Origin: Escarpia spicata
Taxonomy: Eukaryota > Annelida > Polychaeta > Sabellida > Siboglinidae
NCBI GenBank assembly: GCA_963995525.1
Contig: OZ023206.1
Coordinates: 43,693,178 to 43,757,177 of the forward strand
Direction of reading: 5' to 3'
Length of the DNA stretch: 64,000 bases
Every line of letters begins with the position of its first letter. The first letter of the stretch is position 1. Position numbers and translations under genes: made by a program. Below are positions 36,498 to 51,484 of this stretch, piece by piece. The notes beneath the pieces were generated by a model that was not told where the DNA came from, did no database searches, and saw only the letters and a list, made by a program, of their open reading frames with translations.

Positions 36498-38778
36498 ACA
36501 TTAAGGATCCGTCCGCCAAAAAAAGTGCACTTAAAATACCGTTATGCTGTGATATGCATAAATTGTGTTCGAACACTTTGACATGGGACATGTTTGTCTC
36601 GTGAGTACTGAATGTACTGCTGCTATAGACAAGATAAAACATCAAATGGGGATGAATTTTCACACCTATAACTTACGTAATATGTTCTTGTAACTTACGT
36701 GACGGAGATAAAACGGTAACATGCATTCCCATTTGTGGTTAATCTAGTTATGTGTGTAGCTTGATATCAGTCTAGCCTTCGTGAAGATTTGTAACATGCA
36801 AAACATCTATTTGGGGTAAGACCACATTAAGGATCCGTCCGCCGAAAAAAGTCCACTTAAAATACCGTTATGCTGTGATATGCATAAATTTTGTTACAAC
36901 ACTTTGACATGGGACATGTTTGTCTCGTGAGTACTGAATGTACTGCTGCTTTAGACAAGATAAAACATCAAATGGGGATGAGTTTTCACACCTATAACTT
37001 ACGTAATATGTTCTTGTAACTTACGTGACGGAGATAAAACGGTAACATGCATTCCCATATGTGGTTAATCTAGTTTTGTGTGTAGCTTGATATCAGTCTA
37101 GCCTTCGTGAAGATTTGTAACATGCAAAACATATATTTGGGGTAAGAACACATTAAGGATCCGTCCGCCGAAAAAAGTGCACTTAAAATACCGTTATGCT
37201 GTGATATGCATATATTTTGTTCGAACACTTTGACATGGGACATGTTTGTCTCGTGAGTACTGAATGTACTGCTGCTTTAGGCAAGATAAAACATCAAATG
37301 GGGATGAGTTTTAACACCTATAACTTACGTAATATGTTCTTGTAACTTACGTGACGGAGATAAAACGGTAACATGCATTCCCATTTGTGGTTAATCTAGT
37401 TATGTGTGTAGCTTGATATCAGTCTAGCCTTCGTGAAGATTTGTAACATGCAAAACATATATTTGGGGTAAGACCACATTAACAATCCGTCCGCCTAAAA
37501 AAATGCACTTAAAATACCGTTATGCTGTGATATGCATATCTTTTGTTCGAACACTTTCACATGGGACATGTTTGTCTCGTGAGTACTGAATGTACTGCTG
37601 CTTTAGACAAGATAAAACATCAAATGGGGATGATTTTTCACACCTATAACTTATGTAATATGTTCTTGTAACTTACGTGACGGAGATAAAACGGTAACAT
37701 GCATTCCCATTTGTGGTTAATCTAGTTATGTGTGTAGCTTGATATCAGTCTAGCCTTCGTGAAGATTTGTAACATGCAAAACATCTATTTGGGGTAAGAC
37801 CACATTAAGGATCCGTCCGCCGAAAAAAGTCCACTTAAAATACCGTTATGCTGTGATATGCATAAATTTTGTTCGAACACTTTGACATGGGACATGTTTG
37901 TCTCGTGAGTACTGAATGTACTGCTGCTTTAGACAAGATAAAACATCAAATGGGGATGAGTTTTCACACCTATAACTTACGTAATATGTTCTTGTAACTT
38001 ACGTGACGGAGATAAAACGGTAACATGCGTTCCCATTTGTGGTTAATCTAGTTATGTGTGTAGCTTGATATCAGTCTAGCCTTCGTGAAGATTTGTAACA
38101 TGCAAAACATCTATTTGGGTTAAGACCACATTAAGGATCCGTCCGCCAAAAAAGTGCACTTAAAATACCGTTATGCTGTGATATGCATAAATTTTGTTAG
38201 AACACTTTGACATGGGACATGTTTGTCTCGTGAGTACAGAATGTACTGCTGCTTTAGACAAGATAAAACATCAAATGGGGATGAGTTTTCACACCTATAA
38301 CTTACGTAATGTGTTCTTGTAACTTACGTGACGGAGATAAAACGGTAACATGCATTCCCATTTGTGGTTAATCTAGTTATGTGTGTTGCTTGATATCAGT
38401 CTAGCCTTCGTGAAGATTTGTAACATGCAAAACATATATTTGGGGTAAGAACACATTAAGGATCCGTCCGCCGAAAAAAGTGCACTTAAAATACCGTTAT
38501 GCTGTGATATGCATATATTTTGTTCGAACACTTTGACATGGGACATGTTTGTCTCGTGAGTACTGAATGTACTGCTGCTTTAGGCAAGATAAAACATCAA
38601 ATTTGGATGAGTTTTAACACCTATAACTTACGTAATATGTTCTTTTAACTTACGTGACGGAGATAAAACGGTAACATGCATTCCCATTTGTGGTTAATCT
38701 AGTTATGTGTGTAGCTTGATATCAGTCTAGCCTTCGTGAAGATTTGTAACATGCAAAACATCTATTTGGGGTAAGACC
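36498..38778 (+). repeat. K-anchored HOR, 7 monomers, 2281 bp (K, L, E, F, G, J, E)
   Basis: Starts: 36498, 36824, 37150, 37476, 37802, 38128 and 38453. F here has 'aacaatcc' and 'aaaaaaatgcac'. G at 37802 ends in 'gggttaag', a C- or D-type 3' end, and goes straight to J, skipping H, B, C and D'. The crossover therefore lies in the last part of that G monomer. J has 'gtacagaat'; E has 'aaatttggatg' and 'tcttttaac'. Confidence 0.87.
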
Positions 38779-41700
38779 ACATTAAGGATCCGTCCGCCAA
38801 AAAAAGTGCACTTAAAATACCGTTATGCTGTGATATGCATAAATTGTGTTCGAACACTTTGACATGGGACATGTTTGTCTCGTGAGTACTGAATGTACTG
38901 CTGCTATAGACAAGATAAAACATCAAATGGGGATGAATTTTCACACCTATAACTTACGTAATATGTTCTTGTAACTTACGTGACGGAGATAAAACGGTAA
39001 CATGCATTCCCATTTGTGGTTAATCTAGTTATGTGTGTAGCTTGATATCAGTCTAGCCTTCGTGAAGATTTGTAACATGCAAAACATCTATTTGGGGTAA
39101 GACCACATTAAGGATCCGTCCGCCGAAAAAAGTCCACTTAAAATACCGTTATGCTGTGATATGCATAAATTTTGTTACAACACTTTGACATGGGACATGT
39201 TTGTCTCGTGAGTACTGAATGTACTGCTGCTTTAGACAAGATAAAACATCAAATGGGGATGAGTTTTCACACCTATAACTTACGTAATATGTTCTTGTAA
39301 CTTACGTGACGGAGATAAAACGGTAACATGCATTCCCATATGTGGTTAATCTAGTTTTGTGTGTAGCTTGATATCAGTCTAGCCTTCGTGAAGATTTGTA
39401 ACATGCAAAACATATATTTGGGGTAAGAACACATTAAGGATCCGTCCGCCGAAAAAAGTGCACTTAAAATACCGTTATGCTGTGATATGCATATATTTTG
39501 TTCGAACACTTTGACATGGGACATGTTTGTCTCGTGAGTACTGAATGTACTGCTGCTTTAGGCAAGATAAAACATCAAATGGGGATGAGTTTTAACACCT
39601 ATAACTTACGTAATATGTTCTTGTAACTTACGTGACGGAGATAAAACGGTAACATGCATTCCCATTTGTGGTTAATCTAGTTATGTGTGTAGCTTGATAT
39701 CAGTCTAGCCTTCGTGAAGATTTGTAACATGCAAAACATATATTTGGGGTAAGACCACATTAAGGATCCGTCCGCCGAAAAAAGTCCACTTAAAATACCG
39801 TTATGCTGTGATATGCATAAATTTTGTTCGAACACTTTGACATGGGACATGTTTGTCTCGTGAGTACTGAATGTACTGCTGCTTTAGACAAGATAAAACA
39901 TCAAATGGGGATGAGTTTTCACACCTATAACTTACGTAATATGTTCTTGTAACTTACGTGACGGAGATAAAACGGTAACATGCGTTCCCATTTGTGGTTA
40001 ATCTAGTTATGTGTGTAGCTTGATATCAGTCTAGCCTTCGTGAAGATTTGTAACATGCAAAACATCTATTTGGGGTAAGACCACATTAAGGATCCGTCCG
40101 CCGAAAAAAGTCCACTTAAAATACCGTTATGCTGTGATATGCATAAATTTTGTTCGAACACTTTGACATGGGACATGTTTGTCTCGTGATTACTGAATGT
40201 ACTGCTGCTTTAGGCAAGATAAAACATCAAATGGGGATGAGTTTTAACACCTATAACTTACGTAATATGTTCTTGTAACTTACGTGACGGAGATAAAACG
40301 GTAACATGCATTCCCATTTGTGGTTAATCTAGTTATGTGTGTAGCTTGATATCAGTCTAGCCTTCGTGAAGATTTGTAACATGCAAAACATCTATTTGGG
40401 GTAAGACCACATTAAGGATCCGTCCGCCGAAAAAAGTCCACTTAAAATACCGTTATGCTGTGATATGCATACATTTTGTTCGAACACTTTGACATGGGAC
40501 ATGTTTGTCTCGTGAGTACTGAATGTACTGCTGCTTTAGACAAGATAAAACATCAAATGGGGATGAGTTTTCACACCTATAACTTACGTAATATGTTCTT
40601 GTAACTTACGTGACGGAGATAAAACGGTAACATGCATTCCCATTTGTGGTTAATCTAGTTATGTGTGTAGCTTGATATCAGTCTAGCCTTCGTGAAGATT
40701 TGTAACATGCAAAACATCTATTTGGGGTAAGACCACATTAAGGATCCGTCCGCCGAAAAAAGTGCACTTAAAATACCGTTATGCTGTGATATGCATAAAT
40801 TTGGTTCGAACACTTTGACATGGGACATGTTTGTCTCGTGAGTACTGAATGTACTGCTGCTTTAGACAAGATAAAACATCAAACGGGGATGAGTTTTCAC
40901 ACCTATAACTTACGTAATATGTTCTTGTAACTTACTTGACGGAGATAAAACGGTAACATGCATTCCCATTTGTGGTTAATCTAGTTATGTGTGTAGCTTC
41001 ATATCAGTCTAGCCTTCGTGAAGATTTGTAACATGCAAAACATCTATTTGGGTTAAGACCACATTAAGAATCCGTCCGCCAAAAAAGTGCACTTAAAATA
41101 CCGTTATGCTGTGATATGCATAAATTTTGTTACAACACTTTGACATGGGACATGTTTGTCTCGTGAGTACTGAATGTACTGCTGCTTTTTAAAAGATAAA
41201 ACATCAAATGGGGATGAGTTTTCACACCTATAACTTACGTAAGATGTTCTTGTAACTTACGTGACGGAGATAAAACGGTAACATGCATTCCCATTTGTGG
41301 TTAATCTAGTTATGTGTGTAGCTTGATATCAGTCTAGCCTTCGTGAAGATTTGTAACATGCAAAACATCTATTTGGGTTAAGACCACATTAAGGATCCGT
41401 CCGCCAAAAAAGTGCACTTAAAATACCGTTATGCTGTGATATGCATAAATTTTGTTAGAACACTTTGACATGGGATATGTTTGTCTCGTGAGTACTGAAT
41501 GTACTGCTGCTTTAGACAAGATAAAACATCAAATGGGGATGAGTTTTCACACCTATAACTTACGTAATGTGTTCTTGTAACTTACGTGACGGAGATAAAA
41601 CGGTAACATGCATTCCCATTTGTGGTTAATCTAGTTATGTGTGTTGCTTGATATCAGTCTAGCCTTCGTGAAGATTTGTAACATGCAAAACATATATTTG

Positions 41701-42036
41701 GGGTAAGAACACATTAAGGATCCGTCCGCCGAAAAAAGTGCACTTAAAATACCGTTATGCTGTGATATGCATATATTTTGTTCGAACACTTTGACATGGG
41801 ACATGTTTGTCTCGTGAGTACTGAATGTACTGCTGCTTTAGGCAAGAGAAAACATCAAATGGGGATGAGTTTTAACACCTATAACTTACGTAATATGTTC
41901 TTGTAACTTACGTGACGGAGATAAAACGGTAACATGCATTCCCATTTGTGGTTAATCTAGTTATGTGTGTAGCTTGATATCAGTCTAGCCTTCGTGAAGA
42001 TTTGTAACATGCAAAACATCTATTTGGGGTAAGACC
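38779..42036 (+). repeat. K-anchored HOR, 10 monomers, 3258 bp (K, L, E, G, H, B, C, D', J, E)
   Basis: Starts: 38779, 39105, 39431, 39757, 40083, 40409, 40735, 41061, 41386 and 41711. F is missing between E and G compared with the 11-monomer form. D' at 41061 has 'aagaatcc' and 'gctttttaaaag'. J has 'gggatatg'; the last E has 'aagagaaaac'. Confidence 0.87.
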
Positions 42037-45000
42037 ACATTAAGGATCCGTCCGCCAAAAAAAGTGCACTTAAAATACCGTTATGCTGTGATATGCATAA
42101 ATTGTGTTCGAACACTTTGACATGGGACATGTTTGTCTCGTGAGTACTGAATGTACTGCTGCTATAGACAAGATAAAACATCAAATGGGGATGAATTTTC
42201 ACACCTATAACTTACGTAATATGTTCTTGTAACTTACGTGACGGAGATAAAACGGTAACATGCATTCCCATTTGTGGTTAATCTAGTTATGTGTGTAGCT
42301 TGATATCAGTCTAGCCTTCGTGAAGATTTGTAACATGCAAAACATCTATTTGGGGTAAGACCACATTAAGGATCCGTCCGCCGAAAAAAGTCCACTTAAA
42401 ATACCGTTATGCTGTGATATGCATAAATTTTGTTACAACACTTTGACATGGGACATGTTTGTCTCGTGAGTACTGAATGTACTGCTGCTTTAGACAAGAT
42501 AAAACATCAAATGGGGATGAGTTTTCACACCTATAACTTACGTAATATGTTCTTGTAACTTACGTGACGGAGATAAAACGGTAACATGCATTCCCATATG
42601 TGGTTAATCTAGTTTTGTGTGTAGCTTGATATCAGTCTAGCCTTCGTGAAGATTTGTAACATGCAAAACATATATTTGGGGTAAGAACACATTAAGGATC
42701 CGTCCGCCGAAAAAAGTGCACTTAAAATACCGTTATGCTGTGATATGCATATATTTTGTTCGAACACTTTGACATGGGACATGTTTGTCTCGTGAGTACT
42801 GAATGTACTGCTGCTTTAGGCAAGATAAAACATCAAATGGGGATGAGTTTTAACACCTATAACTTACGTAATATGTTCTTGTAACTTACGTGACGGAGAT
42901 AAAACGGTAACATGCATTCCCATTTGTGGTTAATCTAGTTATGTGTGTAGCTTGATATCAGTCTAGCCTTCGTGAAGATTTGTAACATGCAAAACATATA
43001 TTTGGGGTAAGACCACATTAACGATCCGTCCGCCTAAAAAAGTGCACTTAAAATACCGTTATGCTGTGATATGCATATCTTTTGTTCGAACACTTTCACA
43101 TGGGACATGTTTGTCTCGTGAGTACTGAATGTACTGCTGCTTTAGACAAGATAAAACATCAAATGGGGATGATTTTTCACACCTATAACTTATGTAATAT
43201 GTTCTTGTAACTTACGTGACGGAGATAAAACGGTAACATGCATTCCCATTTGTGGTTAATCTAGTTATGTGTGTAGCTTGATATCAGTCTAGCCTTCGTG
43301 AAGATTTGTAACATGCAAAACATCTATTTGGGGTAAGACCACATTAAGGATCCGTCCGCCGAAAAAAGTCCACTTAAAATACCGTTATGCTGTGATATGC
43401 ATAAATTTAGTTCGAACACTTTGACATGGGACATGTTTGTCTCGTGAGTACTGAATGTACTGCTGCTTTAGACAAGATAAAACATCAAATGGGGATGAGT
43501 TTTCACACCTATAACTTACGTAATATGTTCTTGTAACTTACGTGACGGAGATAAAACGGTAACATGCGTTCCCATTTGTGGTTAATCTAGTTATGTGTGT
43601 AGCTTGATATCAGTCTAGCCTTCGTGAAGATTTGTAACATGCAAAACATCTATTTGGGGTAAGACCACATTAAGGATCCGTCCGCCGAAAAAAGTCCACT
43701 TAAAATACCGTTATGCTGTGATATGCATAAATTTTGTTCGAACACTTTGACATGGGACATGTTTGTCTCGTGATTACTGAATGTACTGCTGCTTTAGGCA
43801 AGATAAAACATCAAATGGGGATGAGTTTTAACACCTATAACTTACGTAATATGTTCTTGTAACTTACGTGACGGAGATAAAACGGTAACATGCATTCCCA
43901 TTTGTGGTTAATCTAGTTATGTGTGTAGCTTGATATCAGTCTAGCCTTCGTGAAGATTTGTAACATGCAAAACATATATTTGGGGTAAGACCACATTAAG
44001 GATCCGTCCGCCGAAAAAAGTCCACTTAAAATACCGTTATGCTGTGATATGCATACATTTTGTTCGAACACTTTGACATGGGACATGTTTGTCTCGTGAG
44101 TACTGAATGTACTGCTGCTTTAGACAAGATAAAACATCAAATGGGGATGAGTTTTCACACCTATAACTTACGTAATATGTTCTTGTAACTTACGTGACGG
44201 AGATAAAACGGTAACATGCATTCCCATTTGTGGTTAATCTAGTTATGTGTGTAGCTTGATATCAGTCTAGCCTTCGTGAAGATTTGTAACATGCAAAACA
44301 TCTATTTGGGGTAAGACCACATTAAGGATCCGTCCGCCGAAAAAAGTGCACTTAAAATACCGTTATGCTGTGATATGCATAAATTTGGTTCGAACACTTT
44401 GACATGGGACATGTTTGTCTCGTGAGTACTGAATGTACTGCTGCTTTAGACAAGATAAAACATCAAACGGGGATGAGTTTTCACACCTATAACTTACGTA
44501 ATATGTTCTTGTAACTTACTTGACGGAGATAAAACGGTAACATGCATTCCCATTTGTGGTTAATCTAGTTATGTGTGTAGCTTCATATCAGTCTAGCCTT
44601 CGTGAAGATTTGTAACATGCAAAACATCTATTTGGGTTAAGACCACATTAAGGATCCGTCCGCCAAAAAAGTGCACTTAAAATACCGTTATGCTGTGATA
44701 TGCATAAATTTTGTTACAACACTTTGACATGGGACATGTTTGTCTCGTGAGTACTGAATATACTGCTGCTTTTGAAAAGATAAAACATCAAATGGGGATG
44801 AGTTTTCACACCTATAACTTACGTAAGATGTTCTTGTAACTTACGTGACGGAGATAAAACGGTAACATGCATTCCCATTTGTGGTTAATCTAGTTATGTG
44901 TGTAGCTTGATATCAGTCTAGCCTTCGTGAAGATTTGTAACATGCAAAACATCTATTTGGGTTAAGACCACATTAAGGATCCGTCCGCCAAAAAAGTGCA

Positions 45001-45294
45001 CTTAAAATACCGTTATGCTGTGATATGCATAAATTTTGTTAGAACACTTTGACATGGGACATGTTTGTCTCGTGAGTACTGAATGTACTGCTGCTTTAGA
45101 CAAGATAAAACATCAAATGGGGATGAGTTTTCACACCTATAACTTACGTAATGTGTTCTTGTAACTTACGTGACGGAGATAAAACGGTAACATGCATTCC
45201 CATTTGTGGGTAATCTAGTTATGTGTGTAGCTTGATATCAGTCTAGCCTTCGTGAAGATTTGTAACATGCAAAACATCTATTTGGGGTAAGACC
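42037..45294 (+). repeat. K-anchored HOR, 10 monomers, 3258 bp (K, L, E, F, G, H, B, C, D', J/E hybrid)
   Basis: Starts: 42037, 42363, 42689, 43015, 43341, 43667, 43993, 44319, 44645 and 44970. It has the same length as the previous unit but a different composition. F is present, while the final J and E are fused into one monomer: J 5' ('gccaaaaaag', 'gttagaac', 'aatgtgttc') with an E-type 3' end ('gtgtgtagc', 'acatctatt'). D' has 'gaatatact'. Confidence 0.87.
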
Positions 45295-47900
45295 ACATTA
45301 AGGATCCGTCCGCCAAAAAAAGTGCACTTAAAATACCGTTATGCTGTGATATGCATAAATTGTGTTCGAACACTTTGACATGGGACATGTTTGTCTCGTG
45401 AGTACTGAATGTACTGCTGCTATAGACAAGATAAAACATCAAATGGGGATGAATTTTCACACCTATAACTTACGTAATATGTTCTTGTAACTTACGTGAC
45501 GGAGATAAAACGGTAACATGCATTCCCATTTGTGGTTAATCTAGTTATGTGTGTAGCTTGATATCAGTCTAGCCTTCGTGAAGATTTGTAACATGCAAAA
45601 CATCTATTTGGGGTAAGACCACATTAAGGATCCGTCCGCCGAAAAAAGTCCACTTAAAATACCGTTATGCTGTGATATGCATAAATTTTGTTACAACACT
45701 TTGACATGGGACATGTTTGTCTCGTGAGTACTGAATGTACTGCTGCTTTAGACAAGATAAAACATCAAATGGGGATGAGTTTTCACACCTATAACTTACG
45801 TAATATGTTCTTGTAACTTACGTGACGGAGATAAAACGGTAACATGCATTCCCATATGTGGTTAATCTAGTTTTGTGTGTAGCTTGATATCAGTCTAGCC
45901 TTCGTGAAGATTTGTAACATGCAAAACATATATTTGGGGTAAGAACACATTAAGGATCCGTCCGCCGAAAAAAGTGCACTTAAAATACCGTTATGCTGTG
46001 ATATGCATATATTTTGTTCGAACACTTTGACATGGGACATGTTTGTCTCGTGAGTACTGAATGTACTGCTGCTTTAGGCAAGATAAAACATCAAATGGGG
46101 ATGAGTTTTAACACCTATAACTTACGTAATATGTTCTTGTAACTTACGTGACGGAGATAAAACGGTAACATGCATTCCCATTTGTGGTTAATCTAGTTAT
46201 GTGTGTAGCTTGATATCAGTCTAGCCTTCGTGAAGATTTGTAACATGCAAAACATATATTTGGGGTAAGACCACATTAACGATCCGTCCGCCTAAAAAAA
46301 TGCAATTCAAATACCGTTATGCTGTGATATGCATATCTTTTGTTCGAACACTTTCACATGGGACATGTTTGTCTCGTGAGTACTGAATGTACTGCTGCTT
46401 TAGACAAGATAAAACATCAAATGGGGATGATTTTTCACACCTATAACTTATGTAATATGTTCTTGTAACTTACGTGACGGAGATAAAACGGTAACATGCA
46501 TTCCCATTTGTGGTTAATCTAGTTATGTGTGTAGCTTGATATCAGTCTAGCCTTCGTGAAGATTTGTAACATGCAAAACATCTATTTGGGGTAAGACCAC
46601 ATTAAGGATCCGTCCGCCGAAAAAAGTGCACTTAAAATACCGTTATGCTGTGATATGCATAAATTTGGTTCGAACACTTTGACATGGGACATGTTTGTCT
46701 CGTGAGTACTGAATGTACTGCTGCTTTAGACAAGATAAAACATCAAATGGGGATGAGTTTTCACACCTATAACTTACGTAATATGTTCTTGTAACTTACG
46801 TGACGGAGATAAAACGGTAACATGCATTCCCATTTGTGGTTAATCTAGTTATGTGTGTAGCTTGATATCAGTCTAGCCTTCGTGAAGATTTGTAACATGC
46901 AAAACATCTATTTGGGGTAAGACCACATTAAGGATCCGTCCGCCGAAAAAAGTGCACTTAAAATACCGTTATGCTGTGATATGCATAAATTTGGTTCGAA
47001 CACTTTGACATGGGACATGTTTGTCTCGTGAGTACTGAATGTACTGCTGCTTTAGACAAGATAAAACATCAAACGGGGATGAGTTTTCACACCTATAACT
47101 TACGTAATATGTTCTTGTAACTTACTTGACGGAGATAAAACGGTAACATGCATTCCCATTTGTGGTTAATCTAGTTATGTGTGTAGCTTCATATCAGTCT
47201 AGCCTTCGTGAAGATTTGTAACATGCAAAACATCTATTTGGGTTAAGACCACATTAAGGATCCGTCCGCCAAAAAAGTGCACTTAAAATACCGTTATGCT
47301 GTGATATGCATAAATTTTGTTACAACACTTTGACATGGGACATGTTTGTCTCGTGAGTACTGAATGTACTGCTGCTTTTGAAAAGATAAAACATCAAATG
47401 GGGATGAGTTTTCACACCTATAACTTACGTAAGATGTTCTTGTAACTTACGTGACGGAGATAAAACGGTAACATGCATTCCCATTTGTGGTTAATCTAGT
47501 TATGTGTGTAGCTTGATATCAGTCTAGCCTTCGTGAAGATTTGTAACATGCAAAACATCTATTTGGGTTAAGACCACATTAAGGATCCGTCCGCCAAAAA
47601 AGTGCACTTAAAATACCGTTATGCTGTGATATGCATAAATTTTGTTAGAACACTTTGACATGGGACATGTTTGTCTCGTGAGTACTGAATGTACTGCTGC
47701 TTTAGACAAGATAAAACATCAAATGGGGATGAGTTTTCACACCTATAACTTACGTAATGTGTTCTTGTAACTTACGTGACGGAGATAAAACGGTAACATG
47801 CATTCCCATTTGTGGTTAATCTAGTTATGTGTGTAGCTTGATATCAGTCTAGCCTTCGTGAAGATTTGTAACATGCAAAACATCTATTTGGGGTAAGACC
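45295..47900 (+). repeat. K-anchored HOR, 8 monomers, 2606 bp (K, L, E, F, C-hybrid, C, D', J/E hybrid)
   Basis: Starts: 45295, 45621, 45947, 46273, 46599, 46925, 47251 and 47576. F has 'aaaaaaatgcaattcaaa'. The monomer at 46599 has a C 5' part ('gtgcac', 'aaatttgg') but 'caaatgggg', 'cttacgtg' and 'cttgat' after it, as in B or G. G, H and B are missing, apparently absorbed in this hybrid. The J/E hybrid matches the one at 44970. Confidence 0.85.
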
Positions 47901-50900
47901 ACATTAAGGATCCGTCCGCCAAAAAAAGTGCACTTAAAATACCGTTATGCTGTGATATGCATAAATTGTGTTCGAACACTTTGACATGGGACATGTTTGT
48001 CTCGTGAGTACTGAATGTACTGCTGCTATAGACAAGATAAAACATCAAATGGGGATGAATTTTCACACCTATAACTTACGTAATATGTTCTTGTAACTTA
48101 CGTGACGGAGATAAAACGGTAACATGCATTCCCATTTGTGGTTAATCTAGTTATGTGTGTAGCTTGATATCAGTCTAGCCTTCGTGAAGATTTGTAACAT
48201 GCAAAACATCTATTTGGGGTAAGACCACATTAAGGATCCGTCCGCCGAAAAAAGTCCACTTAAAATACCGTTATGCTGTGATATGCATAAATTTTGTTAC
48301 AACACTTTGACATGGGACATGTTTGTCTCGTGAGTACTGAATGTACTGCTGCTTTAGACAAGATAAAACATCAAATGGGGATGAGTTTTCACACCTATAA
48401 CTTACGTAATATGTTCTTGTAACTTACGTGACGGAGATAAAACGGTAACATGCATTCCCATATGTGGTTAATCTAGTTTTGTGTGTAGCTTGATATCAGT
48501 CTAGCCTTCGTGAAGATTTGTAACATGCAAAACATATATTTGGGGTAAGAACACATTAAGGATCCGTCCGCCGAAAAAAGTGCACTTAAAATACCGTTAT
48601 GCTGTGATATGCATATATTTTGTTCGAACACTTTGACATGGGACATGTTTGTCTCGTGAGTACTGAATGTACTGCTGCTTTAGGCAAGATAAAACATCAA
48701 ATGGGGATGAGTTTTAACACCTATAACTTACGTAATATGTTCTTGTAACTTACGTGACGGAGATAAAACGGTAACATGCATTCCCATTTGTGGTTAATCT
48801 AGTTATGTGTGTAGCTTGATATCAGTCTAGCCTTCGTGAAGATTTGTAACATGCAAAACATATATTTGGGGTAAGACCACATTAACGATCCGTCCGCCTA
48901 AAAAAATGCACTTAAAATACCGTTATGCTGTGATATGCATATCTTTTGTTCGAACACTTTCACATGGGACATGTTTGTCTCGTGAGTACTGAATGTACTG
49001 CTGCTTTAGACAAGATAAAACATCAAATGGGGATGATTTTTCACACCTATAACTTATGTAATATGTTCTTGTAACTTACGTGACGGAGATAAAACGGTAA
49101 CATGCATTCCCATTTGTGGTTAATCTAGTTATGTGTGTAGCTTGATATCAGTCTAGCCTTCGTGAAGATTTGTAACATGCAAAACATCTATTTGGGGTAA
49201 GACCACATTAAGGATCCGTCCGCCGAAAAAAGTGCACTTAAAATACCGTTATGCTGTGATATGCATAAATTTGGTTCGAACACTTTGACATGGGACATGT
49301 TTGTCTCGTGAGTACTGAATGTACTGCTGCTTTAGACAAGATAAAACATCAAATGGGGATGAGTTTTCACACCTATAACTTACGTAATATGTTCTTGTAA
49401 CTTACGTGACGGAGATAAAACGGTAACATGCGTTCCCATTTGTGGTTAATCTAGTTATGTGTGTAGCTTGATATCAGTCTAGCCTTCGTGAAGATTTGTA
49501 ACATGCAAAACATCTATTTGGGGTAAGACCACATTAAGGATCCGTCCGCCAAAAAAAGTCCACTTAAAATACCGTTATGCTGTGATATGCATAAATTTTG
49601 TTCGAACACTTTGACATGGGACATGTTTGTCTCGTGATTACTGAATGTACTGCTGCTTTAGGCAAGATAAAACATCAAATGGGGATGAGTTTTAACACCT
49701 ATAACTTACGTAATATGTTCTTGTAACTTACGTGACGGAGATAAAACGGTAACATGCATTCCCATTTGTGGTTAATCTAGTTATGTGTGTAGCTTGATAT
49801 CAGTCTAGCCTTCGTGAAGATTTGTAACATGCAAAACATCTATTTGGGGTAAGACCACATTAAGGATCCGTCCGCCGAAAAAAGTCCACTTAAAATACCG
49901 TTATGCTGTGATATGCATACATTTTGTTCGAACACTTTGACATGGGACATGTTTGTCTCGTGAGTACTGAATGTACTGCTGCTTTAGACAAGATAAAACA
50001 TCAAATGGGGATGAGTTTTCACACCTATAACTTACGTAATATGTTCTTGTAACTTACGTGACGGAGATAAAACGGTAACATGCATTCCCATTTGTGGTTA
50101 ATCTAGTTATGTGTGTAGCTTGATATCAGTCTAGCCTTCGTGAAGATTTGTAACATGCAAAACATCTATTTGGGGTAAGACCACATTAAGGATCCGTCCG
50201 CCGAAAAAAGTGCACTTAAAATACCGTTATGCTGTGATATGCATAAATTTGGTTCGAACACTTTGACATGGGACATGTTTGTCTCGTGAGTACTGAATGT
50301 ACTGCTGCTTTAGACAAGATAAAACATCAAACGGGGATGAGTTTTCACACCTATAACTTACGTAATATGTTCTTGTAACTTACTTGACGGAGATAAAACG
50401 GTAACATGGATTCCCATTTGTGGTTAATCTAGTTATGTGTGTAGCTTCATATCAGTCTAGCCTTCGTGAAGATTTGTAACATGCAAAACATCTATTTGGG
50501 TTAAGACCACATTAAGGATCCGTCCGCCAAAAAAGTGCACTTAAAATACCGTTATGCTGTGATATGCATAAATTTTGTTACAACACTTTGACATGGGACA
50601 TGTTTGTCTCGTGAGTACTGAATGTACTGCTGCTTTTGAAAAGATAAAACATCAAATGGGGATGAGTTTTCACACCTATAACTTACGTAAGATGTTCTTG
50701 TAACTTACGTGACGGAGATAAAACGGTAACATGCATTCCCATTTGTGGTTAATCTAGTTATGTGTGTAGCTTGATATCAGTCTAGCCTTCGTGAAGATTT
50801 GTAACATGCAAAACATCTATTTGGGTTAAGACCACATTAAGGATCCGTCCGCCAAAAAAGTGCACTTAAAATACCGTTATGCTGTGATATGCATAAATTT

Positions 50901-51484
50901 TGTTAGAACACTTTGACATGGGACATGTTTGTCTCGTGAGTACTGAATGTACTGCTGCTTTAGACAAGATAAAACATCAAATGGGGATGAGTTTTCACAC
51001 CTATAACTTACGTAATGTGTTCTTGTAACTTACGTGACGGAGATAAAACGGTAACATGCATTCCCATTTGTGGTTAATCTAGTTATGTGTGTTGCTTGAT
51101 ATCAGTCTAGCCTTCGTGAAGATTTGTAACATGCAAAACATATATTTGGGGTAAGAACACATTAAGGATCCGTCCGCCGAAAAAAGTGCACTTAAAATAC
51201 CGTTATGCTGTGATATGCATATATTTTGTTCGAACACTTTGACATGGGACATGTTTGTCTCGTGAGTACTGAATGTACTGCTGCTTTAGGCAAGATGAAA
51301 CATCAAATGGGGATGAGTTTTAACACCTATAACTTACGTAATATGTTCTTGTAACTTACGTGACGGAGATAAAACGGTAACATGCATTCCCATTTGTGGT
51401 TAATCTAGTTATGTGTGTAGCTTGATATCAGTCTAGCCTTCGTGAAGATTTGTAACATGCAAAACATCTATTTGGGGTAAGACC
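47901..51484 (+). repeat. K-anchored HOR, 11 monomers, 3584 bp, copy 1 (K, L, E, F, C/G, H, B, C, D', J, E)
   Basis: Starts: 47901, 48227, 48553, 48879, 49205, 49531, 49857, 50183, 50509, 50834 and 51159. The monomer at 49205 is a C 5' part ('gtgcac', 'aaatttgg') with a G 3' part ('gcgttccc'). H at 49531 opens with 'gccaaaaaaag'. C has 'aacatggatt'. The last E has 'aagatgaaac'. Confidence 0.88.
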
